Positions 32,308 to 41,882 of a DNA stretch of 64,000 bases are shown here, in pieces. A program made the translations under genes and the position numbers. Positions within the stretch are counted from its first letter, which is position 1; each line of letters opens with the position of its first letter. Source of the stretch: Melghirimyces algeriensis (GTDB taxonomy: Bacteria > Bacillota > Bacilli > Thermoactinomycetales > DSM-45169). A model generated the notes under the pieces. It ran no database searches and was not told where the DNA came from. It was given only the letters and a program-made list of their open reading frames with translations. The stretch spans positions 24,724 through 88,723 of the forward strand of contig NZ_FXTI01000012.1 in assembly GCF_900182565.1 (NCBI RefSeq). Reading direction: 5' to 3'.

Positions 32308-34365
32308 TCAGACCTGTTCCATCAATTCCTGTAGCGTCGTTGCCGGTGTCTTACAGGCGTAATTTTCACAAACATAGGCGGTCGCCCGTCCATCTGCCGG
32401 CTGCTGTTCAGCCACGAAGGGAACCAGCTGCGTCAACTCTTCCCCTTCTCCTTCGGGATTGAACAGCAACACGGCTTCAGGCATAAATTTTTTCTGTACA
32501 TAACGAAGCATCCCTTCCGTCTCCCGTTCCCCCGACGGACCAGCAATCACAATCTCTTTCGGCTTTCCCTGAAAAAACTGCACCGCCGTCAGAAAGAAAC
32601 TGAAAGCCATCGGTGCACGGCTGACCGATCCGGCAAATGCCTGGATCTGCCGATCCGCTTCGTCCCGCAGTTCCGGGTCCCCTGTGATTCGGGCCAAACG
32701 GGCCAGATTAAGGGAGGCGACAGAGTTTCCGGATGGAGTGGCGCCATCATAAATCTCCTTGGTCCGAGTCAGAAGTGCCTCTCCATCTTTCCCTGTAAAA
32801 TACAACCCGCCTTCTTCTTGATCAGCGAAAAGATCCAGCATGTCATGGGTAAGCTCCAGAGCTGACCGCAGATATGTAGGACGGAAGGTGGCTTCATACA
32901 GTTCAATCAATCCCCAAACGAGAAAGGCATAATCATCTACATATCCCAAGATCCCTGCTTCTCCATCCCGATAGCGGGCCAGTAATCGCCCCTTCTCGTT
33001 TCGAAGCTTGGTCAGGATAAACTCAGCAGCCTTTTCCGCCGCCTGGGCATACTTCTCTTCTCCCAAAACGCGTGCCCCTTTGCCCAGAGCGGCAATCATC
33101 AAACCATTCCAGGACGTGAGGATCTTATCATCCTTATGGGGATGAACACGCCCTTCCCGCGCTTGAAACAGCTTCTGTCTGGATTCCTCCAACCGCTTTT
33201 GAAGCTCTGTTTCCGACAATTCCTTTCGGGAAGCGAATCCCTCCAACGATTGGTCGATCCGATTGGGAATGCTCTTTTTCTTCTCAAAGTTACCATGCGG
33301 TGTAATATCATAATACTCACAGAAAAGGGTTCCCTCTTCTTCTCCAAGAACGTCTTTCACTTCTTCCGGCGTCCAGACATAAAACTTTCCTTCCTCCCCC
33401 TCGGAATCGGCATCCTCAGCAGAGTAAAATCCCCCCTCCGATGAAGTCATATCCCGAAGGACATAGGTGAAAATCTCCCTGGCCGTAATCGCATAGCTCT
33501 CATCATTTGTCGCCTGATACGCCTCCAGATAGGCAACCGCAAGCATCGCATTGTCATACAGCATTTTTTCAAAATGGGGAACCAACCATTGCTTATCTAC
33601 CGAATACCGCGCAAAGCCGTATCCGATATGGTCATAGATTCCACCCCGTCGCATGGCATCCAATGTATGCTCCACCATGGACAGAGCAAACGGCTCATCC
33701 TGTTCCTTCCAGTATCGGAGGAGAAACAGAAAATCATGGGGCCGCGGAAACTTGGGTGCCTGACCGAACCCGCCGTATTGGGGGTCATAGGAGGACTTGA
33801 ACTGGCGATATGCCTCCATCTGTTCCTCCTGGGCAATCTCGCCGGACTCCGTGACCTTCAACTGGGTTTGCACCGCGCGGGTAATCTTCTTCCCAACATC
33901 CAATACCTTTTCCCGCTCATCCTTCCAGGTTTGCGCCACCTGCTCCAAAATATCCATTAAACCCGGCCGTCCCTGAACCGCTTTTTTGGGATAATAGGTT
34001 CCCGCAAAGAAGGGCTCTTTTTCAGGCGTCATTATCACTGTCAATGGCCACCCACCATGCCCCGTCAACGCCTGACAGACCGTCATATAAATATGATCCA
34101 CATCCGGGCGCTCTTCCCGGTCCACTTTAATGGAGACAAATTCACGGTTTAATAAATGAGCCACCTCATCATCCTCAAACGATTCCCGTTCCATCACATG
34201 ACACCAATGGCACGTGGAATACCCGATACTGAGAAAAATCGGTTTATCCTCCTGTTTCGCCTTCTCAAACGCCGCCTCATCCCACGGATACCAATCCACC
34301 GGGTTATGGGCATGTTGAAGCAAATACGGCGACTTTTCCTGAATCAGTCGATTCGGCTCACTCAT
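32308..34365 (-). CDS. YyaL-like thioredoxin-domain protein (DUF255)
   Basis: 685 residues, usual length. The N-terminal thioredoxin-like domain holds STCHWCHVMERESFED (CxxC) at about 46-60, and the rest is an alpha-alpha barrel resembling N-acylglucosamine epimerases (YDNAMLAVAYLEAY, TSWNGLMIAALGKG, GNSVASLNLARLA). The family is conserved (human SPATA20), but its reaction is not known. ATG at 34365 after GGAGGTGG. Confidence 0.92.
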   Translation of the reverse strand: MSEPNRLIQEKSPYLLQHAHNPVDWYPWDEAAFEKAKQEDKPIFLSIGYSTCHWCHVMERESFEDDEVAHLLNREFVSIKVDREERPDVDHIYMTVCQALTGHGGWPLTVIMTPEKEPFFAGTYYPKKAVQGRPGLMDILEQVAQTWKDEREKVLDVGKKITRAVQTQLKVTESGEIAQEEQMEAYRQFKSSYDPQYGGFGQAPKFPRPHDFLFLLRYWKEQDEPFALSMVEHTLDAMRRGGIYDHIGYGFARYSVDKQWLVPHFEKMLYDNAMLAVAYLEAYQATNDESYAITAREIFTYVLRDMTSSEGGFYSAEDADSEGEEGKFYVWTPEEVKDVLGEEEGTLFCEYYDITPHGNFEKKKSIPNRIDQSLEGFASRKELSETELQKRLEESRQKLFQAREGRVHPHKDDKILTSWNGLMIAALGKGARVLGEEKYAQAAEKAAEFILTKLRNEKGRLLARYRDGEAGILGYVDDYAFLVWGLIELYEATFRPTYLRSALELTHDMLDLFADQEEGGLYFTGKDGEALLTRTKEIYDGATPSGNSVASLNLARLARITGDPELRDEADRQIQAFAGSVSRAPMAFSFFLTAVQFFQGKPKEIVIAGPSGERETEGMLRYVQKKFMPEAVLLFNPEGEGEELTQLVPFVAEQQPADGRATAYVCENYACKTPATTLQELMEQV

Positions 34366-34619
34366 GCGACCACCTCCTGACCTGTTCTATTGGTACATCT
34401 TAACATGTAGCCTATCCAAAAAACGACCTTCTCTTTCTTTTCCTTCGTAACGATTTCCCCTCCAAATCAATGAACATTCCTTCAACACTGCTATAATTAT
34501 CAATAACACTCAAAGGTGGTGGACGATGCTACACTGTACACCATGATGCACATCCTCGGATCCAACCTCTCATTTTAGTTTTGAGAGTGCACTCCGATAT
34601 TACTTGGGAGAGGCGCGCT

Positions 34620-35010
34620 ATGAAAAATAAACTTTTTTCCTTTTTCATTACCTGGGCATTGTTTATGCTTTTTTACATAGGTGTTTCAATATGGGCTTTT
34701 CTAGCAGGCTCCACTGAGTGGATCGATCTCATTGGAATCCCCCTGATTGTTGGAGTATATAGCGGAACCGTTCTTGCTTTGGTTGGGATTCCGACGTCAA
34801 TATTCAAGCTGGATCACCAAATACCTTCCCTTTCGACCGATTTGGGCTCTTTTCATTCATTCGGGGGTAGGGTTTGGTGGTTATTTTCTTCTATCTGGTG
34901 GTGATTCCGCCAGTTATGGTTTGATTTTAGGAACACTCTTTTGGATTGCAGACGAGTATCTCAAGTATAGAGATGAGGGTAAAAAAAGCGCGTTCCCATT
35001 CCTGAAAATG
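34620..35010 (+). pseudogene. Frameshifted small membrane protein gene
   Basis: ATG at 34620 after GGGAGAGG starts a frame with three hydrophobic segments. It loses its sense near 34800, where the frame-2 continuation (SSWITKYLPFRP, then HSGVGFGGYFLL and LILGTLFWIADEYLKYRD) takes over with matching character. One or two bases therefore seem to be missing around 34800. Frame 2 has no stop before the terminator at 35017, and a second shift at the A7 tract (34980-34987) is possible. The family is not recognised. It could also be a sequencing error. Confidence 0.55.
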
Positions 35011-35016
35011 AACAAC

Positions 35017-35049
35017 AAAAGGACATCCCATTCGTCGAATGTCCCTTTT
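35017..35049. terminator. Terminator of the cobalamin operon (bidirectional)
   Basis: AAAAGGACAT and ATGTCCCTTTT form a stem of about 10 bp with one bulge between the convergent pseudogene and cobO. Confidence 0.8.
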
Positions 35050-35061
35050 GGATTGAACGAT

Positions 35062-35610
35062 TTAGAACTCAATCCCTTTTACCGCCGGGATTCCCTCGTC
35101 ATAATAATGTTTCACCGGGTTCATTTCGGTAATCAGGTCGGCGTGCTCCATGATTTCCGGTCTGGCGGAACGTCCGGTGAACACCAGGTGCATGGAAGGT
35201 GGGCGGTTTTGAATCAAATGAATCACTTCTTTTAAAGGAAGCACATCATCTATGGGAAATTTGTCAATCGCAAGCGCATTATTTATTTCATCCAGAATCA
35301 CTACATCATAGTTCCCTGAAGAAACGTTTTCCTTTGTAAACGCCCATGCCTTTTCTAATGCATCCCGATGTTCGGTCGGGGTTTTGGTCCAGGTAAAACC
35401 CATTCCCTTTTGATGCATTTCGATCCCGATCCGATCAAACATGATTTTCTCGCCATATGTTCGCTGGGGTGATTTGATAAATTGGATGATTAATACCTTT
35501 TTCCCTCTTCCGGCGGCCCGCAACGCCAGACCCATTGCAGCCGTCGTTTTTCCCTTTCCGTCACCGGTATATACCAGGAAAAGACCGCGGTCTTTTTCAG
35601 CACGATTCAT
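35062..35610 (-). CDS. cobO: Corrinoid adenosyltransferase (CobO/BtuR type)
   Basis: 182 residues. GDGKGKTTAAMGLALRA is the P-loop, DVVILDEINNAL the Walker B segment and LVFTGRSARPEIME the family C-terminal motif. It transfers adenosyl from ATP to the cobalt of reduced corrinoids. ATG at 35610 follows GGAGAGGG. Last gene of the cobalamin operon; btuR also ends the Bacillus megaterium operon. Confidence 0.93.
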   Translation of the reverse strand: MNRAEKDRGLFLVYTGDGKGKTTAAMGLALRAAGRGKKVLIIQFIKSPQRTYGEKIMFDRIGIEMHQKGMGFTWTKTPTEHRDALEKAWAFTKENVSSGNYDVVILDEINNALAIDKFPIDDVLPLKEVIHLIQNRPPSMHLVFTGRSARPEIMEHADLITEMNPVKHYYDEGIPAVKGIEF

Positions 35611-35627
35611 AAAACTCCCTCTCCTTC

Positions 35628-36620
35628 TCATTTTTCTTTAAACTTTTCCGGATAAAAATGTTTGGCCAGAGTCTCCAATGTGTCGGGTGCCCGTATTCCC
35701 GGTGCACCGGCGGAGAGCGGCAAGACAACGAAACGTTCATTTTTGATCGCATCCACATCCGCCAAAGCTGGATGATTTAACAGAATGTTTCTTTTTTGAG
35801 AAACCGTAACGTCACCATAATCCATGATGACAATCATTTCCGGATTCCGATCCACAACCGCTTCCCAATTCACTTCCGTCCAATTTTTCTCGATGTCCGA
35901 AAAAATGTTTTCACCGCCGGCCAATGTAATCAAATGGGACAGAAAATTTCCACCCGCGGTAAAGGGAGCCGTTTCTCCGCTGTCATAAACAAAAACACGA
36001 ATCGGCTGATCCACTTCGCCCACTTTTGATTGGGTTTGTTTCATTTCTTTTTTCATGGAATGAATGAGGTCATCTGCTTTGGACTCAACACGGAAAATGC
36101 GTCCAATGTTGGATATGCCCTGAAACACGTCTTCCACAGTGGGGTTGGTTACATTGGATGCCTGATGCAGATAGGCATGGATTCCGAACGATTTCAACTC
36201 TTTCATGGTTCCCACATGATCCTCGCGAAACGCACTTTTCCACCCGGCATAAGCAAAATCCGGTTCTACGCTTAAAAATACTTCCTGACTTGGGTACTGA
36301 TCGGACAGAACAGGAACTTGCTTATACCCTTCCTGTAATTCCGGAAGAACCTGATCATCAAGATAGGCCGTCCCAACCATGGAATCTTCCAATCCCAGTG
36401 CCAACATCATTTCCGTTGTATGTTGGTTTAAAGCAACAGCCCGCTCCGGAGCTTTTTCAAACGCAAGGGAACGACCGAGATTTTTCACCTTCACCACTCG
36501 ATTTTTTGAAACTTCACCTTCCGCTTTTTCTGCACCATTGCTGCATGACAGCAATACGGCTGCAACAAAAAAGACTGCTGACCATGCGCATCCATTCAAA
36601 AAGATTCGTTTTGCACCCAT
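35628..36620 (-). CDS. btuF: Cobalamin ABC transporter, substrate-binding lipoprotein
   Basis: 330 residues. The signal peptide ends in the lipobox LLSC (Cys26). The helical-backbone metal-receptor fold is shown by PERAVALNQHTTEMMLALGLEDSMVGTAY (read in parts) and PEMIVIMDYGD. This fold also serves siderophores; cobalamin or cobinamide is assigned because btuD, btuC and the cob genes surround it. Confidence 0.85.
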   Translation of the reverse strand: MGAKRIFLNGCAWSAVFFVAAVLLSCSNGAEKAEGEVSKNRVVKVKNLGRSLAFEKAPERAVALNQHTTEMMLALGLEDSMVGTAYLDDQVLPELQEGYKQVPVLSDQYPSQEVFLSVEPDFAYAGWKSAFREDHVGTMKELKSFGIHAYLHQASNVTNPTVEDVFQGISNIGRIFRVESKADDLIHSMKKEMKQTQSKVGEVDQPIRVFVYDSGETAPFTAGGNFLSHLITLAGGENIFSDIEKNWTEVNWEAVVDRNPEMIVIMDYGDVTVSQKRNILLNHPALADVDAIKNERFVVLPLSAGAPGIRAPDTLETLAKHFYPEKFKEK

Positions 36621-36645
36621 TCTTTCTCCTCCCGAAATTTCCCCT

Positions 36646-37449
36646 TTATTTGCTGATGGGCCGCTTTTGTTTTTCCGGCAATACCCGATCGGACAGGTAG
36701 GTGATATGCACTTTTTCCGTCAATGGATGAATAAATATATCGGTGGATACATGAAACACGTCCCTTAAAAGGTCTTCTGTCAAAATGTCTTCCGGTTTCC
36801 CTGAGGCCACAATCTTGCCTGAATCGATCACATAAAGGCGATCACAATAATAGGCCGCCAGGTTCAGATCATGTAATGCAGCCAAAACCGTTACATTCAA
36901 TGTTTTCACCAAATCCATCAATTGGATTTGATGATGTACATCAAGGTGATTGGTCGGTTCATCCAAAACGAGGATCTTTGTTTGTTGTGCAAGGGCCCTG
37001 GCAATCATGACCCGCTGCTTTTCTCCACCGGAAAGTGACATAAAACTTCGGTCCCGAAATTCCAGCATGCCAACCTGGGATAAGGCTCTCTCCATCATTT
37101 CCATATCTTCCGCCGTATCGGATTCCAAGAAATGCTTCTGCGGAAAGCGCCCCATCAACACCATTTCTTTCACTGTAAAATCAAAAACGACTGGGGATTC
37201 CTGGCTGACAACCGCCATCTTACGCGCTGTTTTCTTGGCGGATAACCGATAGACCTCCTGATGATCCAGTGTAATCAAACCTGCGTCAGGTTTAAGAATA
37301 CGGTAAACACTTTTTAGCAATGTGGACTTGCCGCTTCCATTCGGTCCGATCAATCCGACAAATTCAGAAGGATTGACATGCAAATCAATATCCTGAATAA
37401 TCGTTTTGTTTTCGATGCTGGAAGAAACGTTTTGCGCCTTTAATATCAT
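36646..37449 (-). CDS. btuD: Cobalamin ABC transporter, ATP-binding protein
   Basis: 267 residues. GPNGSGKST (Walker A, about 37-45), LSGGEKQRVMIARAL (signature) and ILVLDEPTNHLD (Walker B) are intact, with AALHDLNLAAYYCDR carrying the switch His. It is a FecE/BtuD-type ATPase. It sits between btuC and btuF and energises corrinoid uptake. Confidence 0.9.
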   Translation of the reverse strand: MILKAQNVSSSIENKTIIQDIDLHVNPSEFVGLIGPNGSGKSTLLKSVYRILKPDAGLITLDHQEVYRLSAKKTARKMAVVSQESPVVFDFTVKEMVLMGRFPQKHFLESDTAEDMEMMERALSQVGMLEFRDRSFMSLSGGEKQRVMIARALAQQTKILVLDEPTNHLDVHHQIQLMDLVKTLNVTVLAALHDLNLAAYYCDRLYVIDSGKIVASGKPEDILTEDLLRDVFHVSTDIFIHPLTEKVHITYLSDRVLPEKQKRPISK

Positions 37450-37450
37450 T

Positions 37451-38488
37451 TTAGTTCACCTCCCCAAATGAATAGGAACGCCGGCGCATGAGCCAAATAA
37501 AAAACGGCCCGCCGCATAATGCTGTGACAATCCCAATCGGCAATTCTTGAGGTGCCACCACAAGCCTTGCACAGACATCCGCCCAAACCATAAAAATCGC
37601 TCCACACAATGCACTGACGGGCAGAACATACCGATGATCCGATCCGACGATCAAGCGGACCACATGAGGCACCATCAGACCGACAAATCCAATCGCACCG
37701 CTTACGGCAACGATCACTCCCGTTATTAAAGCAGTAAGTAAAATGAGAAACTTGCGAAACCACTCAATATGGATTCCCAACGTGGCCGCTGTTTTTTCGC
37801 CAATCAACAGAATATTCAATGAGCGCGATTGAAAAGAGAGAACCATCATTCCTGAGACAACCGTTATGGCCGGTATGAAAAGATAATCCCACTTCGCTCC
37901 GGCTAGACTTCCCATCATCCAAAACATGACGGCGCGAATTCCTTCTTCTTGCGGTGCAGACATGATCATAAAGCTTGTCACCGCAGATAAAATCATGGAC
38001 ACAGCAATCCCTGCCAACACCAATCGTACGTTGGAAATCCTTCCCCCGACCCGTGAAGTAAACAAAACGAACAAAACAGCGAACAAGGCACCCAAAAAAG
38101 CGGTGAATGACAATGCATACTGTCCAAAAAAACCAAAAGCGCCAAAAATGATCACGGAAACGGCGCCCACGGATGCCCCGGATGATACGCCCAAAATATA
38201 CGGATCGGCAAGGGGATTCCGAACCAGTGCCTGAATCGCCACACCGACCACAGCCAACCCCATGCCAACAACGGCACCGAGCAAGACACGGGGAAAGCGG
38301 ATATCCCAAATAATATGTCCTTGGGATTTCGTCCAATCTGGAATGATCAAATCTCCCAACCATGGCACATTGGAAAATGCGATCTTCCAAATCACTTCCG
38401 GTTCCACAGACACCGGTCCCAACATAATGCCGAATGTGACAGAAATGAATAATAGGATCACAAGCACGAATAAAACAGCTGTCCTCAT
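37451..38488 (-). CDS. btuC: Cobalamin ABC transporter, permease
   Basis: 345 residues, FecCD-type permease with 9 to 10 membrane segments. RFPRVLLGAVVGMGLAVVG, RNPLADPYILGVSSGAS and GFVGLMVPHVVRLIVGSDHR are the signature segments. It forms the channel with BtuD. Starts upstream of btuD with a one-base gap. Confidence 0.9.
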   Translation of the reverse strand: MRTAVLFVLVILLFISVTFGIMLGPVSVEPEVIWKIAFSNVPWLGDLIIPDWTKSQGHIIWDIRFPRVLLGAVVGMGLAVVGVAIQALVRNPLADPYILGVSSGASVGAVSVIIFGAFGFFGQYALSFTAFLGALFAVLFVLFTSRVGGRISNVRLVLAGIAVSMILSAVTSFMIMSAPQEEGIRAVMFWMMGSLAGAKWDYLFIPAITVVSGMMVLSFQSRSLNILLIGEKTAATLGIHIEWFRKFLILLTALITGVIVAVSGAIGFVGLMVPHVVRLIVGSDHRYVLPVSALCGAIFMVWADVCARLVVAPQELPIGIVTALCGGPFFIWLMRRRSYSFGEVN

Positions 38489-38513
38489 TTCTCTCCCCTC
38501 GCCTACTCATTTT

Positions 38514-39290
38514 TCACGTTAAATTCAAAACCCTGTCCTCACTTTCCTGAAACCACTTTATTTTCTCTCGCAAATGTACGACTTCCCCCACACAGACTAT
38601 TGCAGGATGCGTGATCCCAGCCGCCTTTACTTTTTCTTCGATACTGGTTAAATCCCCGACTACGGTTCGCTGCCGCTCGGTTGTTCCCCATTGAATGACA
38701 GCTACAGATGTATGCTGGCTTTTCCCGTTCTTGATCAACTGACTGCAAATGTAAGATAGATTGCCGACACCCATATAAAAAACAATCGTATCACTACCTT
38801 TGGCAAGGGCATCCCAATTCAAATGATCCTGCCCTTTTTCCTTTCTGCCGTGTCCCGTAACGATCGTAAACGAAGAAGCATGATTGCGATGCGTCACAGG
38901 GATTCCGGCGTACGCGGGGACGGCAATGCCGGAGGTCACACCGGGAACAATCTCGTAAGGAATCCCATTCTGCGCGAGAATATCAGCCTCTTCCCCTCCG
39001 CGGCCAAACACAAATGGATCTCCACCTTTTAACCGTGTGATCACCTTTCCTTTTTTTGCCTGTTCGATTAACAGGCTGTTGATTTTTTCCTGGATCAGGG
39101 CATGCTTACCGGGCAGCTTCCCGCAATAAACCCGTTCCGCATCTTCTCGCGCGTAATCCAGAAGTTCTATGTTAACAAGACGGTCATAGGCGATGACATC
39201 CGATTTTCTGATACATTCCATTCCATATACGGTCATTAACCTCGCATCTCCCGGTCCTGCTCCCACAAGATAAACCTTGCCTCCGCTCAT
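38514..39290 (-). CDS. cobA: Uroporphyrinogen-III C-methyltransferase (SUMT)
   Basis: 258 residues. VGAGPGDARLMTVYG, YDRLV, RLKGGDPFVFGRGGEE and PGVTSGIAVPAYAGIP are SUMT motifs. It makes precorrin-2 from uroporphyrinogen III with two SAM. No oxidase/ferrochelatase domain is fused, so precorrin-2 oxidation needs another gene. ATG at 39290 follows AAGGGTGA and overlaps cobT; the frame extends to 39314 without a better site. Confidence 0.93.
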   Translation of the reverse strand: MSGGKVYLVGAGPGDARLMTVYGMECIRKSDVIAYDRLVNIELLDYAREDAERVYCGKLPGKHALIQEKINSLLIEQAKKGKVITRLKGGDPFVFGRGGEEADILAQNGIPYEIVPGVTSGIAVPAYAGIPVTHRNHASSFTIVTGHGRKEKGQDHLNWDALAKGSDTIVFYMGVGNLSYICSQLIKNGKSQHTSVAVIQWGTTERQRTVVGDLTSIEEKVKAAGITHPAIVCVGEVVHLREKIKWFQESEDRVLNLT

Positions 39291-39297
39291 GTCCGTA

Positions 39298-40368
39298 TCA
39301 CCCTTCGGGTTCATTTCTTTTTTCCTGATTCGATACGCCAGCTGAAGCGAACGTAGCCATTTCGCTCACCATTAAAGAAGCGGATTCCAAGATCGGGAAG
39401 GCAACAGCTGCTCCGCTTCCTTCTCCCAATCTCAATCCCAAATCGAGAAGGGGCTTTTTCTCCAATAATTGAATCGCTGTTCCGTGACCCGTTTCCGCGG
39501 AGCGGTGACCAACCATCATATAATCGGTGGCTCTGTCTGAAATCTTTTTTGCAATCAATGCTGCGGTTGTACAGATAAATCCATCGATCAGTATCGGGAT
39601 TCGGTTCGTTGTAGCAGCAAGCATCGCACCAGCCATACCCGCGATTTCCAGTCCTCCCAGTTTTGCGAGCACATCAATCGGATCGCTTCGATCGGGATTC
39701 CTTTCAGAAAGCGCTTTTTCTATGACCTGCCGTTTATAAAGGACTTTTTCACGGGAGATCCCGGACCCTTGTCCAATAAGCGTTGAGATATCCTTTCCGC
39801 TGATGGCGGCCAAAATCGCACTGCTGGCTGTCGTGTTGCCGATTCCCATTTCCCCTGGAATCAGGGTCTTTATCCCTTGGTGGATGAATTCTTCCGCTTG
39901 TTTATAACCGGTTTCAACTGCTTGCAAAGCTTCATGATGTGTCATCGCATCTTCTTGAATAAAATTGGCCGTTCCATACCGTATTTTTTTTCGGATCAGA
40001 CCTTCTCCATCAACATCGGATGCAACACCGATATCCACAATGTGAAGCCGTGCTCCAATCCGGTTGCTGAAAACATTGATGGCAGCCCCACCGTTCAAAA
40101 AGTTTTGCACCATCTGAGCGGTCACTTCCTGCGGAAACGCGGAAACGCCTTCAACCGCCACGCCATGATCGGCGGCAAACACAAGGACTCCGGGCGGAGT
40201 AACAACAGGAAATGGATCGGCGGTGATTTCAGCCAACTGAACTGCCAGTGCTTCAAGGCGACCGAGGCTGCCTGACGGTTTCGTTAACGTTTCAATATAG
40301 TCACGTGTGGTACAACCCGTCTCAAGATCCAATGCCGGGATCGATAAGGTTGGCAAAACGGGCATCAT
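39298..40368 (-). CDS. cobT: Nicotinate-nucleotide:dimethylbenzimidazole phosphoribosyltransferase
   Basis: 356 residues, full length. TKPSGSLGRLE, FAADHGVAVEGVSAFP, EMGIGNTT and the C-terminal GEGSGAAVAFP with the catalytic Glu are all present. It forms alpha-ribazole phosphate for the lower ligand. It overlaps cobQ by 4 bases. In the B. megaterium operon this gene lies elsewhere. Confidence 0.94.
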   Translation of the reverse strand: MMPVLPTLSIPALDLETGCTTRDYIETLTKPSGSLGRLEALAVQLAEITADPFPVVTPPGVLVFAADHGVAVEGVSAFPQEVTAQMVQNFLNGGAAINVFSNRIGARLHIVDIGVASDVDGEGLIRKKIRYGTANFIQEDAMTHHEALQAVETGYKQAEEFIHQGIKTLIPGEMGIGNTTASSAILAAISGKDISTLIGQGSGISREKVLYKRQVIEKALSERNPDRSDPIDVLAKLGGLEIAGMAGAMLAATTNRIPILIDGFICTTAALIAKKISDRATDYMMVGHRSAETGHGTAIQLLEKKPLLDLGLRLGEGSGAAVAFPILESASLMVSEMATFASAGVSNQEKRNEPEG

Positions 40369-41882
40369 TCCGGAACTCCTTTTATTTGAAATTCATTCAT
40401 TTTCCAATGGATCTGATCCAACTTGACATGCTCTCTCACATGATCCGCGAGTCTGTCAAAGGCGGATTCTCTTAATTGGTGAAAGGAAACCCGTCCCTTT
40501 ATTTCGTCCAAACCTTTTTGCTTTCGTATCCGGTTTAATAACATTTCCCTGAATAAGTCATTATGAAAAATTCCATGAAAGTACGTCCCAATCACACGTT
40601 CATCTTCACTTTTACATCCTTCTTCATGGTTTTTCGTTTGGATCAGACGTTCAAAAGAACCTTCAAACAACGATTGCCCCATATGGATTTCATATCCGGT
40701 AACGGGAATCGAACATTGTGCAAAGTTCATGGTCCCTTGAGACAGGACCGTCGTTTTTCTCTGTGTAATCGTCGTTCTTAAACGCAGGAACCCAAGACCG
40801 GTTTCATAGTGATTGGAAGATTCCATTTCATGCGGATCGGAAACGGAAAGACCAAGCATTTGAAAGCCGCCACAAATACCAAAAATCATGGTCTTGGTAC
40901 GGCGATTCAGCCACTCCAGTTTTTCCGCGATTCCGCTTTTCTTTAAAAACATCAAATCTTGAAGGGTGCTTTTGCTTCCCGGTAAAATGACAAGATCGGG
41001 GGTTCCCAGTTGTTCCGCCTTTGTGATCCATCGAACGTTGCAATCGGGCTCTGCAAAGAATGGATCGATATCGGTGAAGTTGGAGATTCTCGGATAACGG
41101 ATCACGGCAATGTCGATATCTTTTGTATGATGTTGGCTGGATGGATATCGGTCCAAAACCACCGAGTCCTCCGCTTCAATATTGAGATTGGACAGATGCG
41201 GAACTACACCGAACACCGGTTTTCCCGTATATTCCTCAAACCAGGTCAAGCCCGGTTGCAACAGTTGAACATCACCGCGAAACTTATTGATGATTACACC
41301 GATCACCCGTTGACGGTCTTCCGGGGAAAGAAGCTGCAAAGTACCTACTAAGCTGGCAAATACACCCCCCTTTTCAATATCACCAATCAGAATCACCGGA
41401 GCATTGGCCATTCTTGCAATCCGCATATTCACAAGCTCCCGGTCACTGAGGTTGATTTCAGCCGGACTTCCCGCTCCCTCGATCACCATTCGTTCATATG
41501 TACCGGACAGCGAAGTGATCGCTTCTTCAATGATTCTCAATCCGGTATCAAAAAATTCTTTCCGATAGGTTCCCGCACTCATATTTTTATACGGCTTCCC
41601 GTGTACTACGATTTGCGATTCGTTGTCCCCGGTCGGTTTAATCAATATCGGATTCATATCGGTGGTGGCGATCACCCCGGCGGCATCTGCCTGAACACCC
41701 TGAGCGCGCCCGATTTCTTTTCCATCGATGGTGATGTAGGAGTTGAGCGCCATATTTTGAGATTTAAACGGTGTCGTATGATAGCCGTCCTGTGTAAAAA
41801 TCCGGCAAAAAGCGGTCACTAACACGCTTTTTCCGACATCGGAATGGGTTCCCTGAATCATAAGAGGAAGTGCTTTAGACAC
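40365..41882 (-). CDS. cobQ: Cobyric acid synthase (CobQ/CbiP)
   Basis: 505 residues. An N-terminal dethiobiotin-synthetase-like P-loop domain (GTHSDVGKSVLV) precedes a class I glutamine amidotransferase domain with GICGGFQMLG (nucleophile Cys) and GTYFHGIFHN (His). It amidates side chains b, d, e and g of adenosylcobyrinate a,c-diamide. It overlaps cbiA by 8 bases. Confidence 0.94.
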   Translation of the reverse strand: MSKALPLMIQGTHSDVGKSVLVTAFCRIFTQDGYHTTPFKSQNMALNSYITIDGKEIGRAQGVQADAAGVIATTDMNPILIKPTGDNESQIVVHGKPYKNMSAGTYRKEFFDTGLRIIEEAITSLSGTYERMVIEGAGSPAEINLSDRELVNMRIARMANAPVILIGDIEKGGVFASLVGTLQLLSPEDRQRVIGVIINKFRGDVQLLQPGLTWFEEYTGKPVFGVVPHLSNLNIEAEDSVVLDRYPSSQHHTKDIDIAVIRYPRISNFTDIDPFFAEPDCNVRWITKAEQLGTPDLVILPGSKSTLQDLMFLKKSGIAEKLEWLNRRTKTMIFGICGGFQMLGLSVSDPHEMESSNHYETGLGFLRLRTTITQRKTTVLSQGTMNFAQCSIPVTGYEIHMGQSLFEGSFERLIQTKNHEEGCKSEDERVIGTYFHGIFHNDLFREMLLNRIRKQKGLDEIKGRVSFHQLRESAFDRLADHVREHVKLDQIHWKMNEFQIKGVPE